Below, piece by piece: positions 4,471 through 13,030 of a stretch of 64,000 nucleotides of DNA; position 1 is the first letter of the stretch, and each line of letters opens with the position of its first letter. A program made the position numbers and the translations under genes. Source of the stretch: AC-51 sp036265325 (GTDB taxonomy: Bacteria; Actinomycetota; UBA4738; HRBIN12); contig DATAPH010000009.1 in the NCBI GenBank assembly GCA_036265325.1, positions 1 to 64,000 on the forward strand. Reading direction: 5' to 3'. Under the pieces are notes generated by a model. It had not been told where the DNA came from. It saw only the letters and a list, made by a program, of their open reading frames with translations, and made no database searches.

Positions 4471-7098
4471 ATGAATCCACTGATGCGGCTCCACGACGCA
4501 GGTCAAAGCGTCTGGCTCGACTACCTGAGACGAAGCCTGATCGCCGGCGGCGGGCTCGAGCGCCTCGTGCGGGAGGACGGCATCAGCGGCATGACGTCGA
4601 ACCCGAGCATCTTCGGCAAGGCGATCGGCGATTCGACCGATTACGACGACGCCATCCGGCAGATCGCAGAGAAGGACGGCCGGACCCCGATCGAGGTCTT
4701 CTACGACCTGGCGCTGGCCGATGTCCAGATGGCCGCGGACGTCTTCCTGCCCGTCTATCAGCAGACGAGCGGCGCAGACGGGTTCGTCTCGTTCGAGCTC
4801 GAGCCCAGGCTCGCCCATGACACCCAGGGCTCAATCGAGGCTGCGGCCGATCTGTTCGCGCGCATCGGCAAGCCGAACATCATGATCAAGGTGCCCGGCA
4901 CGGAGGAGGGAGTGCCAGCGGTAGAGGAACTCACCGCCCGGGGTGTGAGCGTCAACATCACGTTGCTGTTCTCCGTCGCGATGTACGAGAAGGTCGCGGA
5001 GGCATACATCCGCGGCCTTGAGCGGCGGCTTGACGAGGGTGAACGGCTCGATCGGATCAACTCCGTCGCCTCGTTCTTCGTCTCGCGGGTCGACACCGCG
5101 GTCGACGACCAACTTCCGGCGGGCTCAGCACTTCGCGGCAAGGTTGCGGTCGCCAACGCGCAGCGGGCCTACCACCGGTTCCAGCAGCTGTTCTCGGGGG
5201 AGCGGTGGGACCGGCTCGCGGCGGCGGGTGCACGCGTGCAGCGACCGCTGTGGGCATCGACCAGCACGAAGAACCCTGAGTACTCCGACGTCCTCTATAT
5301 GGAGGAGCTGGTCGGGCCGGACACCGTGAACACGGTCCCCGAGGCCACCCTCAACGCCTTCCGAGATCATGGCGTGGTCCGGCCGCGTGCGGTCATCGAC
5401 GGGTACGAGGTGGCCGAGTCCGTCCTGTCGCTCCTTCCCGAACACGGCATCGACCTGGACGCGATAACCCACCACCTCGTCGAAGACGGCGTGCAGGCGT
5501 TCCAGACGGACCTCGACAAGCTGCTGGGTGTGATCGAGCGTGAGCTCGCGAACGCGCGTTCAGCCGAACCGGCGGCGCCGTCGGAGCTCGGTCCCATCGC
5601 TGGAGCCGTCGAGGACCGGTTGGCGTCGCTCGAGCACGATGACGTCGTCGCTCGGATCTGGCGCAAGGACCACACGGTCTGGCGGCCGGATCCCTCGGAG
5701 ATCTCCAACCGCCTGGGATGGCTCGATGTCATGGCGCAGATGCGCCCTCGCATGGGGGACCTCCGAGCGTTCGCGAACGAGGTGCGCGCGGACTACGACA
5801 CGGCGGTGCTCCTCGGCATGGGCGGGTCGAGCCTTGCACCCGAGGTGATCGGCCGAACGCTGGGGGTGCGCGACGGCTTCCCCGACCTGCAGGTTCTCGA
5901 CACGACGCACCCCGAGACGATCGCGCGACTCGACGGGTCGCTGGATCTTGCGAGGACGCTGTTCATCGTCTCGAGCAAGTCGGGCGGCACGATCGAGACG
6001 CTGTCGCAGTTCGCACACTTCTTCGACGCGGCAGGACAGAACGGCGACCGGTTCGTTGCGATCACCGACCCCGGATCACCGCTCGAGGCGCTCGCGAACG
6101 CTCGCGGCTTCCGCCGTGTCTTCCTCAACCCTTCGGACATCGGCGGACGGTACTCCGCGTTGTCGCTCGTTGGGCTCGTCCCTGCCGCCCTCATCGGTGC
6201 CGATCTCGACGAACTCTTGGAGTCGGCGGATGGGATGGCGAGCGCGTGCAACGGGTCGGTGCCCGGCACGGAGAACCCGGGCGCCTGGCTCGGCGCCGTC
6301 CTCGGCGAGGCCGCGCGCGCCGGCCGCGACAAGCTCACCCTGATCCTTCCCGACCAGATGGCGAGCTTCGGCTCGTGGGTCGAACAACTCATCGCCGAGT
6401 CGACGGGCAAGGACGGAACCGGGATCGTCCCCGTGGTGGATGAGCCGGTCGGGCCGCCCGAGCGCTACGGCTCGGACAGGCTCTTCGTCGCCTACGGCGA
6501 ATCGAACGGGCTTGCCGAGCTCGAAGCGGCCGGGCATCCCGTGGTTCGGCTCACCGCTCGCGACCTCGGGGCGGAGTTCTTCCGCTGGGAGTTCGCGACA
6601 GCGGTCGCCGGCACCGTGCTCGGGATCCAACCGTTCGATCAGCCGAACGTCGAGGAGGCGAAGCGTGCCACGAAGGAGGTGCTCGACGCCGGCGGCGGCG
6701 AGCAGCCCACTATCGACGACCTCGGCGGTCTGCTCGAGTCGCTCGGCGATCAGGACTACGTCGGCCTCCAGGCGTTCGTCGATCCGACCCAGGAGACCGG
6801 GGACGCGCTTGAGCGGGCGCGTCTCGCGATCCGGGATCGTTACAAGGTTGCGGTGACCGCCGGGTTCGGACCGCGGTTCCTGCACTCGACCGGCCAGCTC
6901 CATAAGGGCGGTCCGTCGACCGGTGCGTTCGTCCAGATAGTGGACGCCAGCCGCGAAGAGGATGTCGCGATCCCAGGAGCCGACTACACCTTCGGCGAGC
7001 TGATCGACGCACAAGCGCTCGGCGATCTTCGTGCGCTCCGGGCTCGCAACAGACGCGTCGCGCGCGTCCACCTCGACCAGCTGTCCGACGTTCGCTAG
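4471..7098 (+). CDS. tal-pgi: bifunctional transaldolase / glucose-6-phosphate isomerase
   Basis: An 875-residue fusion. Residues about 1-365 are transaldolase, with the Schiff-base lysine at about K140 in NIMIKVPGTEEG. Residues about 375-875 are phosphoglucose isomerase, with the sugar-isomerase motifs MGGSSLAPE (about 450), SKSGGTIET (about 502), GGRYSALS (about 557) and HSTGQLHKGGP near the end. It would link fructose-6-phosphate, sedoheptulose-7-phosphate and glucose-6-phosphate in one cytoplasmic polypeptide. Such fusions are known in some Actinobacteria, Chloroflexi and acetic acid bacteria. The start is ATG 4471 with GGAG upstream. The gene heads the sugar-phosphate block and converges with the HAD gene, overlapping it by 4 nt. 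Confidence 0.93.
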   Translation: MNPLMRLHDAGQSVWLDYLRRSLIAGGGLERLVREDGISGMTSNPSIFGKAIGDSTDYDDAIRQIAEKDGRTPIEVFYDLALADVQMAADVFLPVYQQTSGADGFVSFELEPRLAHDTQGSIEAAADLFARIGKPNIMIKVPGTEEGVPAVEELTARGVSVNITLLFSVAMYEKVAEAYIRGLERRLDEGERLDRINSVASFFVSRVDTAVDDQLPAGSALRGKVAVANAQRAYHRFQQLFSGERWDRLAAAGARVQRPLWASTSTKNPEYSDVLYMEELVGPDTVNTVPEATLNAFRDHGVVRPRAVIDGYEVAESVLSLLPEHGIDLDAITHHLVEDGVQAFQTDLDKLLGVIERELANARSAEPAAPSELGPIAGAVEDRLASLEHDDVVARIWRKDHTVWRPDPSEISNRLGWLDVMAQMRPRMGDLRAFANEVRADYDTAVLLGMGGSSLAPEVIGRTLGVRDGFPDLQVLDTTHPETIARLDGSLDLARTLFIVSSKSGGTIETLSQFAHFFDAAGQNGDRFVAITDPGSPLEALANARGFRRVFLNPSDIGGRYSALSLVGLVPAALIGADLDELLESADGMASACNGSVPGTENPGAWLGAVLGEAARAGRDKLTLILPDQMASFGSWVEQLIAESTGKDGTGIVPVVDEPVGPPERYGSDRLFVAYGESNGLAELEAAGHPVVRLTARDLGAEFFRWEFATAVAGTVLGIQPFDQPNVEEAKRATKEVLDAGGGEQPTIDDLGGLLESLGDQDYVGLQAFVDPTQETGDALERARLAIRDRYKVAVTAGFGPRFLHSTGQLHKGGPSTGAFVQIVDASREEDVAIPGADYTFGELIDAQALGDLRALRARNRRVARVHLDQLSDVR

Positions 7099-7817
7099 GT
7101 CCGCTCGTCCGAGATCGTCTCGAGTCCGGGCATCGGCTCTTCCAGGCTGTCGAGGCTGATGTCCGCGTTGGCCGCGCGGAGGTCGTCGACGGAGTACTTG
7201 CCCGACGCCACCCCGACGCCGACGGCTCCGACCGCATGTGCGGCCTGGATGTCCTTCGGCGTGTCGCCCACGACGTAGACGCTCTTGGCGTCGATCCGGC
7301 GGCCGATCGCGCCGCTCGCACGGTCGATCGCGCGGCGCGTGAGCTCGTCTCGCTCAGGAGAATCGGATCCGTAGCCGCCGAAGGCGAAGAAGCCGTTCAG
7401 ACCGCCGCGAGCGAGCTTGATGTGTGCCGCCGCCTCCAGCGCCCCGGTCACGACCCCCATGAGGTACCCCTCCCGACGCAAGCGCTCGAGCAGGTCCCTC
7501 GCGCCGGGCAGGACCCGGTACCCGTCGGAGGTTCCCACTTCGTGGGGAACCCGTTCGAGGTACGCCGCCAGCACGCGAGCCAACTCGCGATCGCTCGGCT
7601 CCCGGCCGATCGCCCCACGGAAGGTGCCGCGGGCAACGTCCGGGTCGGTCATGCCGTCTTCCGAGAACTTGCCGATGTCGGCTGGGACGCCGTACAGCGT
7701 CTCGAACGCCCACGTCCAGCTCCGGGCTCCGGCGCCGCCGGTTGTGAGCAGCGTTCCGTCGATGTCGAACAGGATCGCCAGGGGACCGGTTGAAGCGAGG
7801 CCACCCTTGGTCCTCAT
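7095..7817 (-). CDS. HAD-superfamily phosphatase
   Basis: The 240-residue product has all main HAD motifs: FDIDGT at residues 17-22 (nucleophile Asp18, acid/base Asp20), a motif II threonine in VVTGALEAA, a later lysine region and GDTPKDIQAA (metal-binding Asp). An alpha-helical cap with EDGMTDPDVARG sits between motifs I and II, as in phosphoglycolate phosphatase-like C1-cap enzymes. The substrate is unknown; a sugar phosphate is plausible from the neighbours. Its ATG overlaps the pgl stop (ATGA), so it is the last gene of a gnd-pgl-HAD operon. Confidence 0.85.
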   Translation of the reverse strand: MRTKGGLASTGPLAILFDIDGTLLTTGGAGARSWTWAFETLYGVPADIGKFSEDGMTDPDVARGTFRGAIGREPSDRELARVLAAYLERVPHEVGTSDGYRVLPGARDLLERLRREGYLMGVVTGALEAAAHIKLARGGLNGFFAFGGYGSDSPERDELTRRAIDRASGAIGRRIDAKSVYVVGDTPKDIQAAHAVGAVGVGVASGKYSVDDLRAANADISLDSLEEPMPGLETISDERT

Positions 7818-8518
7818 CGGTCGGTCGCCGACGCATCGGAGACCGCGGCCGGGTCGACGATCGCGCGCTGATCTGCGGCCTGGACCCGCGCTGCCGGGAT
7901 GCTCTGGTCGCGCGACAGAAGGCGGCGCAACGCCGCGGCCTTATTCTGACCGGCCACGAGGAAGAACACCGACCGCGCGCGATCGAGGGGCGGGTACGTC
8001 AGCGTCATCCGCCGCCGATCTTCGTAGACGCCTGTGAGCGCGACGTCGCGATCGTGCACCTCGAGCACGGGGTCGCCGCGCACCAGCGAGGCGGTGTGCC
8101 CGTCATCGCCGATGCCGAGGTGCACCACATCGAAGCGCGCGGGCAACCCCGCGGCGTAGGTCGCCGCCCTCGCCTCCAGGCCCGTGACATCGCCGTCGAC
8201 CGGCATCTCGTGGATGCGCGCGGCGCGTGGGAGCGACTCGAGGAGTTGCGTCAGATTCCGGTCGTCGTCACCGCGCGGCGCGATGCGCTCGTCAACCTGC
8301 CAGATGCCGACGGCGTCCCACGGCACGTCTTCGTCCGCGAGCGCCGCGAACATCGGCCGGGGCGTGGCGCCGCCTGAGAGCGCGATCGCGCAACCGCCAC
8401 GTTCGCGCAGCGCCTCACGTGCCGCCGACGCGATCACGTCGGCGCCGCGCCGTGCCGCGGCGGCCGCGTCCGGCAACGTCTCGAGCCGGACCGTGACAGC
8501 GTCGGCCGGCTCGCGCAT
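7814..8518 (-). CDS. pgl: 6-phosphogluconolactonase
   Basis: The 234-residue product hydrolyses 6-phosphogluconolactone in the oxidative pentose phosphate pathway. Family motifs are ALSGGATPRPMF (phosphate binding), QVDERIAP and HLGIGDDGHTASL (catalytic His region), followed by FFLVAGQNKAAALR. The start ATG 8518 shares one base with the gnd stop (TGATG), and its stop overlaps the next ATG, so it is translationally coupled on both sides. The frame runs open far upstream inside gnd, but that part is antisense noise. The usual family length is 230-260. Confidence 0.93.
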   Translation of the reverse strand: MREPADAVTVRLETLPDAAAAARRGADVIASAAREALRERGGCAIALSGGATPRPMFAALADEDVPWDAVGIWQVDERIAPRGDDDRNLTQLLESLPRAARIHEMPVDGDVTGLEARAATYAAGLPARFDVVHLGIGDDGHTASLVRGDPVLEVHDRDVALTGVYEDRRRMTLTYPPLDRARSVFFLVAGQNKAAALRRLLSRDQSIPAARVQAADQRAIVDPAAVSDASATDR

Positions 8519-9552
8519 CAGGCGTGCTTCTCGACATGCCCGCCGAACTCCTTGCGCATCGCCGACAACACCCTGTTGGCGAAGTCGTCCGCACCGCGCG
8601 AGGAGAACCGCGACGCGAGCGCCGCCGTCAGCACCGGCGTGGGCACACCCTCGTCGATCGCCGCGACCGCGGTCCACCGGCCCTCGCCGGAGTCGCTCAC
8701 GCGCCCCGCGAAGCCATCGAGCGTCGGCGCGTCGTGCAGCGCTGCCGCCGTGAGATCGAGGAGCCAGGAGCTCACGACGCTTCCGCGGCGCCAAAGCTCG
8801 GTGACCGCGGCGACGTCGATCGAATACCGATACCGCTCGGGGTGCTCGAGCGGCGCCGTCTCGGCGTCGGCCTCTCGCTCGTGCTCGCCCGCGTCGGCGT
8901 TGACCAGCACGTTCAGCCCTTCCGCGTACGCCGCCATCAGCCCGTATTCGATCCCGTTGTGCACCATCTTCACGAAGTGACCGGCTCCGACGGGACCGCA
9001 GTGGAGGTACCCGTGTTCGGCCGCCGAGGGCTCGCCCGTCCGTCCGCGGGTTCGCGCTGCCATGTCGACGCCGGGTGCGAGCGACCGGAACACGGGCTCC
9101 AGCCGCCGGAACGTCTCGTCGTCCGCGCCGATCATGAGGCAGTAGCCACGATCCAGCCCGAACACGCCGCCGGAGACGCCGGCGTCGACGTAATGGATGC
9201 CGAGGGCTTCCAGCGCGTCGCCGCGCGCGAGGTCGTCGACGTAGTGGGTGTTCCCACCGTCGACCACGGCGTCGCCCGGATCGAGCAGCTGTACGACCTC
9301 GGTCAACGTTCGCTCGGTCACCTCGCCGGCAGGCAACATCAGCCACACGGTGCGCGGCGTCGGCAGCGCATCCACCAATCCCTCGAGCGATCCGGCCGCC
9401 TTGGCTCCTTGGTCCGCGAGCGCTGCGACCGCGTCGGCCGCGACGTCGTAGCCGACGCAGGTGTGGCCATCGCGCATCAGGCGCAGGGCGATGTTCGATC
9501 CCATCCGACCGAGCCCCACGATGCCGATGTGTGTGGGCTGATCCGTTGCCAC
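8518..9552 (-). CDS. gnd: 6-phosphogluconate dehydrogenase, decarboxylating, short form
   Basis: The 344-residue product oxidatively decarboxylates 6-phosphogluconate to ribulose-5-phosphate. Motifs are the Rossmann GIVGLGRMGSNIALRL at the N-terminus, DGGNTHYVDD, GVSGGVFG and the catalytic KMVHNGIEYG. The length matches the short type, which is often NAD-dependent, rather than the ~470-residue NADP type. The start is GTG 9552 with a strong GGAAGGAG five bases upstream; the open frame continues to 9696 without a better start. It is the first gene of the gnd-pgl-HAD operon and divergent from zwf. Confidence 0.93.
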   Translation of the reverse strand: MATDQPTHIGIVGLGRMGSNIALRLMRDGHTCVGYDVAADAVAALADQGAKAAGSLEGLVDALPTPRTVWLMLPAGEVTERTLTEVVQLLDPGDAVVDGGNTHYVDDLARGDALEALGIHYVDAGVSGGVFGLDRGYCLMIGADDETFRRLEPVFRSLAPGVDMAARTRGRTGEPSAAEHGYLHCGPVGAGHFVKMVHNGIEYGLMAAYAEGLNVLVNADAGEHEREADAETAPLEHPERYRYSIDVAAVTELWRRGSVVSSWLLDLTAAALHDAPTLDGFAGRVSDSGEGRWTAVAAIDEGVPTPVLTAALASRFSSRGADDFANRVLSAMRKEFGGHVEKHA

Positions 9553-9638
9553 GAGCGCTCCTTCCGAGTCGCCGACCCGACCGGGTCGGCCGGTCACCGA
9601 GCAGCCATCGTACGTCCGGCGATGTTCGGGGCCGCCTG

Positions 9639-9644
9639 TAGCCT
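9639..9644 (+). promoter_or_regulatory. -10 hexamer of zwf, leaderless position
   Basis: TAGCCT followed by six bases and the ATG of zwf. No ribosome binding site precedes the ATG, whereas gnd across the 98-bp divergent gap has a strong one. Confidence 0.6.
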
Positions 9645-9650
9645 GGACCC

Positions 9651-11054
9651 ATGAGTGGCATGACGGGTGGACGACGCGACGGGCGCTCGGATGCACTGGT
9701 GCTGTTCGGCGTCACGGGCGACCTGGCGTACCAGAAGATCTTTCCCGCGCTCCAGGCGATGGTGCAGCGGAAGTTCCTGGAGGGACCGGTCGTGGGGGTC
9801 GCGCGATCCGGCTGGACCCGCGAGACGCTCCTGGACCGGATGCGGCAGAGCCTCGAGGAGCACGGGGGCATCGATCACGCCGCGTTCGAGCGATTGCAGA
9901 ATCTGTTCGAATACGTCGACGGCGACTATCTCGACCCTGCGACGTTCACGCGCCTGCGCGAGACGATCGGCGACGCGGAGAGCCCGCTCTACTACCTGGC
10001 GATCCCGCCGTCGTTGTTCGAACCGGTCATCGAGAACCTCGAGGCGTCCGGATGCACGAAAGACGCGCGGGTCGTCGTCGAGAAGCCGTTCGGTCGCGAC
10101 CTCGCGAGCGCCAAAGAGTTGAACGCGGTGCTGCGCCGCACGTTCGCCGAGGACGCGATCTTCCGCATCGACCACTTCTTGGGACGCGAAGCGGTGCAGA
10201 ACCTCGCGTACTTCCGGTTCGCGAACGCTTTCCTAGAACCTTTGTGGAACCGCAACTTCGTCGAGAGCGTGCAGATCACGATGGCCGAGGACTTCGGGGT
10301 TCGCGACCGCGGCGGGTTCTACGAGTCCGTCGGGGCGACGCGCGACGTCGTGCAGAACCACCTGCTCCAGGTGCTCGCCTTGGTCGCGATGGAGCCCCCG
10401 AGCGGGTTCGATCGCGACGTCTTCCTCACCGAGCGCGTCCGGTTGCTCCAAGCGATCAGACCGCTTCGGCCCGACGACGTCGTCCGCGGCCAATACGATG
10501 GGTATCGCGAGGCCAAGGGCGTCGCCCCGGATTCGACCGTCGAGACGTTCATCGCGCTGTGTCTGCGCGTGGAGACCTGGCGTTGGGCCGGCGTGCCGTT
10601 CTACATCCGAACCGGCAAGAAGATGGCGGTCACCGCGTCCGAGGTGCTCGTCGAGTTGAAGCGGCCGCCACGCGACGTGTTCGACGAGCCGCTCGCCGGG
10701 CATCCGAACCACGTCGTGTTCCGATTGGGACCGGACCAACGCATCTCGCTCGGCGCCCGAACGAAACTTCCCGGCGAGAAGATGATCGGCAATGACGTCG
10801 AACTGGTCGCCGCGCATCCACGCGCCGAAGAGATGGCGCCGTATGAACGCTTGCTGACCGACGCGATGGAGGGCGACGCCGAGCTGTTCAGTCGCCAGGA
10901 CGTGATCGAGCGCTCGTGGGAGATCGTCGAGCCGGTGCTCGACAACGTGACGCCGGTGCACATCTACGCGCCGGGTTCATGGGGCCCCCCCGAGGCCGAC
11001 CGATTGGTCGCCGGCGTCGGCGGCTGGCACAATCCGCCGCCCGCTTCCCAGTAG
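9651..11054 (+). CDS. zwf: glucose-6-phosphate 1-dehydrogenase
   Basis: The 467-residue product oxidises glucose-6-phosphate to the lactone. It has the dinucleotide motif LFGVTGDLAYQKIFPAL near residue 20, EKPFG at about 144-148 and the signature RIDHFLGREAVQN at about 171-183 with the catalytic histidine. The sequence is in the normal range for bacterial G6PDH, slightly short. It faces gnd across a 98-bp divergent promoter region. The mRNA is probably leaderless. Confidence 0.95.
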   Translation: MSGMTGGRRDGRSDALVLFGVTGDLAYQKIFPALQAMVQRKFLEGPVVGVARSGWTRETLLDRMRQSLEEHGGIDHAAFERLQNLFEYVDGDYLDPATFTRLRETIGDAESPLYYLAIPPSLFEPVIENLEASGCTKDARVVVEKPFGRDLASAKELNAVLRRTFAEDAIFRIDHFLGREAVQNLAYFRFANAFLEPLWNRNFVESVQITMAEDFGVRDRGGFYESVGATRDVVQNHLLQVLALVAMEPPSGFDRDVFLTERVRLLQAIRPLRPDDVVRGQYDGYREAKGVAPDSTVETFIALCLRVETWRWAGVPFYIRTGKKMAVTASEVLVELKRPPRDVFDEPLAGHPNHVVFRLGPDQRISLGARTKLPGEKMIGNDVELVAAHPRAEEMAPYERLLTDAMEGDAELFSRQDVIERSWEIVEPVLDNVTPVHIYAPGSWGPPEADRLVAGVGGWHNPPPASQ

Positions 11055-11106
11055 AAGGCGGCCGGACCCGGCACGCGGTGGTTTGACCTTCGTCGCCGGG
11101 GAGAGG

Positions 11107-11112
11107 TAGCGT
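11107..11112 (+). promoter_or_regulatory. -10 hexamer upstream of HU gene
   Basis: TAGCGT, about 48 bases before the HU start codon. This gene therefore probably has a leader of about 40 nt with a Shine-Dalgarno sequence, unlike many genes in the window. Confidence 0.4.
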
Positions 11113-11160
11113 GGCAACGGTTTTCCGAGGGGAGCGCCGAGGGGAAGCGGAGGGTACGCC

Positions 11161-11445
11161 ATGAACAAGGGCGGGTTGGTCGCAGAGGTTGCGAAGCGCA
11201 CCGGAGTCTCGAAAGCGGAGGTCGCACGCGTCGTCGACGCGTCGATCGACGTGATCCGCGAAACGGTGGTGGACGGCGAACGCGTCACGCTCGCGGACTT
11301 CGGCACGTTCGAACGGAAGCACCGCAACGAACGGATCGCCCGGAATCCTCGCAAGCCCGATGTGCCGATCGTGGTGCCGGCGCGCGATCTTCCCTCGTTC
11401 ACCGCAGGCAAGGAGTTCCGCGGGCAGGTGCTCGGCTCGATCTAG
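11161..11445 (+). CDS. hup: HU-family DNA-binding protein
   Basis: The 94-residue histone-like protein begins MNKGGLVAEVAKRTGVSKAE, has the dimerisation core DFGTFERKHRNERIARNP that leads into the DNA-bending arm, and ends FTAGKEFRGQVLGSI. Dimers bind and bend nucleoid DNA. It lacks the long Lys/Ala tail of mycobacterial HupB. GGAGGG lies six bases upstream of the ATG. It converges with the cold-shock-like gene, and an 8-bp hairpin spans its stop codon. Confidence 0.95.
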   Translation: MNKGGLVAEVAKRTGVSKAEVARVVDASIDVIRETVVDGERVTLADFGTFERKHRNERIARNPRKPDVPIVVPARDLPSFTAGKEFRGQVLGSI

Positions 11446-11451
11446 CCGAGC
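11430..11451. terminator. bidirectional hairpin between convergent hup and cold-shock-like gene
   Basis: GCTCGGCT, six-base loop CGATCT, AGCCGAGC: a perfect 8-bp stem that includes the hup stop codon. No T-run follows on either side. Confidence 0.5.
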
Positions 11452-11458
11452 GTCGTGC

Positions 11459-11662
11459 TCAGAACGTCACCAGGTGCAGATCGCGCGCGACCGCGCCTTC
11501 CGACGCCGTTTCCACCTCGAACCGCACGCGCTGCCCGATCCGCAGGAACCTCGCGGGTGGATCGCCGAACGAACGATCGTCGATCGCGATCTCGCTGCGA
11601 TCGTCGGTCAGCAGCGACCCCGTGCGCGTGTTGGTGTCGTATGTCTTGACCGTTCCCTGCAC
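11459..11662 (-). CDS. cold-shock-domain-like small protein
   Basis: The 67-residue product has the cold-shock OB-fold pattern: start MQGTVKTYDTNTRTGSLLTD, a middle strand EIAIDDRSF, the FLRIGQRVRFEVE segment seen in CspA-type proteins (GQ.V.F), and an end AVARDLHLVTF. The RNA-binding aromatic motifs RNP1 and RNP2 of CspA (KGFGFI, VFVHF) are not kept, so nucleic-acid binding is likely but not certain. It converges with hup and lies 24 bp downstream of cofC on the same strand. Confidence 0.7.
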   Translation of the reverse strand: MQGTVKTYDTNTRTGSLLTDDRSEIAIDDRSFGDPPARFLRIGQRVRFEVETASEGAVARDLHLVTF

Positions 11663-11686
11663 CGCTACCTCCCTTCGTCGCCCGGT

Positions 11687-12340
11687 TCACGTCCCGCTCA
11701 CGCGGGTGCCGAGCCGTTCGTCGGCTCCGAGGTCCTGCAGCACGGCTCGGGTGCGGGTCGGCCGCGAGCTCCGAAGCACGGTGAGGATATCGTCCGGCGC
11801 GTCGAGGTCGAAGGCGAGCTCCGGGCGCTCGCACACCGCGAGCGGCAGGTCGGCCTCCGCAGCCGCCTCGACGTGGCGACGGAACGAGTCGAGTCCGAAA
11901 TGCGCCGGGATCGCCGTCGGTGGACGTCGAAGCAGGAGATTGGTCCCGCGTTCATCGGCCGCCGGCGCGATGACGACCGGTCCAAGCGTGTGGACCGTCC
12001 GGGTGAGCACCGCGGTGGTAGCGAGCGGCGTGTCGGGCAGCAAGACCGCGACGGCGTCGGCGCCCCGAGACTCCGCCTCCGCCTCGGCCTGCCGGATGGC
12101 CTGACCGAGCGGCGGCTCATCTTCGACGAGCGTGACGGCGCCCCGGATGGCCGCGACCTCGAGCACGCTCTCGTCGGGGGAGATGACCCAGGTTTCCCAT
12201 CCGGGGACCGGGAGCGCCGCGTCGAGGACGTCCTCGAGCATCGCCAGAGTCAAGGCGGCCCGCTCCATCGGTGCGAGCACGGTGCTGAGGCGAGCCTTCG
12301 TCTCGTCGAGCGATTTGACCGGGAGGACGATCGCGCGCAC
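11687..12340 (-). CDS. cofC: 2-phospho-L-lactate (phosphoenolpyruvate) guanylyltransferase
   Basis: The 217-residue product resembles CofC/FbiD, which activates 2-phospholactate or phosphoenolpyruvate with GTP in coenzyme F420 biosynthesis. Supporting features are the N-terminal nucleotide-binding strand MRAIVLPVKSLDETKARLS with its conserved K.L...K.RL, the TLAMLEDVLDAA helix, VLLPDTPLAT, and the late FGLDSFRRHVEAA...LAFDLDAPDD, typical of the family. The start is GTG 12340 with TAGGCT six bases upstream. No other F420 gene is in the window, so this predicts F420 use by the organism. It is divergent from bioY. Confidence 0.88.
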   Translation of the reverse strand: MRAIVLPVKSLDETKARLSTVLAPMERAALTLAMLEDVLDAALPVPGWETWVISPDESVLEVAAIRGAVTLVEDEPPLGQAIRQAEAEAESRGADAVAVLLPDTPLATTAVLTRTVHTLGPVVIAPAADERGTNLLLRRPPTAIPAHFGLDSFRRHVEAAAEADLPLAVCERPELAFDLDAPDDILTVLRSSRPTRTRAVLQDLGADERLGTRVSGT

Positions 12341-12346
12341 AAGGAA

Positions 12347-12352
12347 AGCCTA
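12347..12352 (-). promoter_or_regulatory. -10 hexamer of cofC, leaderless position
   Basis: TAGGCT on the minus strand, six bases before the GTG of cofC. The gene on the other strand has its own -10 (TAGCCT at 12368-12373), so the 60-bp gap carries two divergent promoters. Confidence 0.6.
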
Positions 12353-12400
12353 GCCCACGTGATGCGATAGCCTCTCGGGCTTCCGAGGGGAGGGGACCTG

Positions 12401-13030
12401 ATGACGACGCTGGCACTGCGGTTCGCGCCGACGGCCGCGCGAGGCCGTTCGCGGCTCGCGTTCCAGGTCGCGTGCGCGGTGGTCGGCGCCGTGTTGATCG
12501 CCGGCCTCGCGCAGTTCACCGTCTACCTGCCGTTCACGCCGGTGCCGATCACCGGTCAGACCCTCGGGGTGCTCCTCGTCGGCGCGGCCTACGGCCCGGC
12601 GCTCGGCGCGGCGACGATCGGCCTGTACCTCGCGGCGGCCGTCGTCGGCCTGCCCGTGCTCGCGCGCAACGCCGAGGGCGGGCACGACCTCGGCGCCCAC
12701 GTTCTCGGACTCGCCTTCGCCTCGGCGGGGTACCTCTGGGGATTCCTGCTCGCGGCCGTGGTCGTCGGATGGCTCGCGCGTCAAGGGTGGGACCGGGCGT
12801 TCCGCTCGTCCGTGAGCGCGATGTTCTTCGGTGAGCTCGTGATCTATGCCTGTGGCATCGCGTGGCTGATGCACGTTCTCGGTGTGGACCTGCAGAGCGC
12901 GCTCGCGTACGGCCTGTACCCGTTCGTCGTCGGCGACACGATCAAGCTGCTGGTCGCAGCCGGCGCGCTCCCGCTCGCATGGGCGGCCCTTCGCCGGTTC
13001 GGTCCCGACGAGGAGCCCGACGCTGGCTGA
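12401..13030 (+). CDS. bioY: BioY biotin transporter substrate-binding subunit
   Basis: The 209-residue integral membrane protein of the ECF-type biotin transporter has about six TM helices. Typical features are VYLPFTPVPITGQTLGVLLVG (the PVP-TGQ signature of BioY), a GPALGAATIGLYLAAAVVGLPV segment, and a late FVVGDTIKLLVAAGALPL with the conserved GD..K. No ATPase or EcfT partner is adjacent, so it either shares the genome's common ECF module or works alone. The leader contains GAGGGGAGGGG seven bases before the ATG. It overlaps the plsC frame by 8 nt. Confidence 0.92.
   Translation: MTTLALRFAPTAARGRSRLAFQVACAVVGAVLIAGLAQFTVYLPFTPVPITGQTLGVLLVGAAYGPALGAATIGLYLAAAVVGLPVLARNAEGGHDLGAHVLGLAFASAGYLWGFLLAAVVVGWLARQGWDRAFRSSVSAMFFGELVIYACGIAWLMHVLGVDLQSALAYGLYPFVVGDTIKLLVAAGALPLAWAALRRFGPDEEPDAG

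Noticed and set aside
4126..4818. 230-residue minus-strand ORF covering the tRNA half and the start of tal-pgi.
   Set aside because: Its N-terminal half is antisense to the well-supported transaldolase domain and the rest is low-complexity; typical GC-rich shadow.
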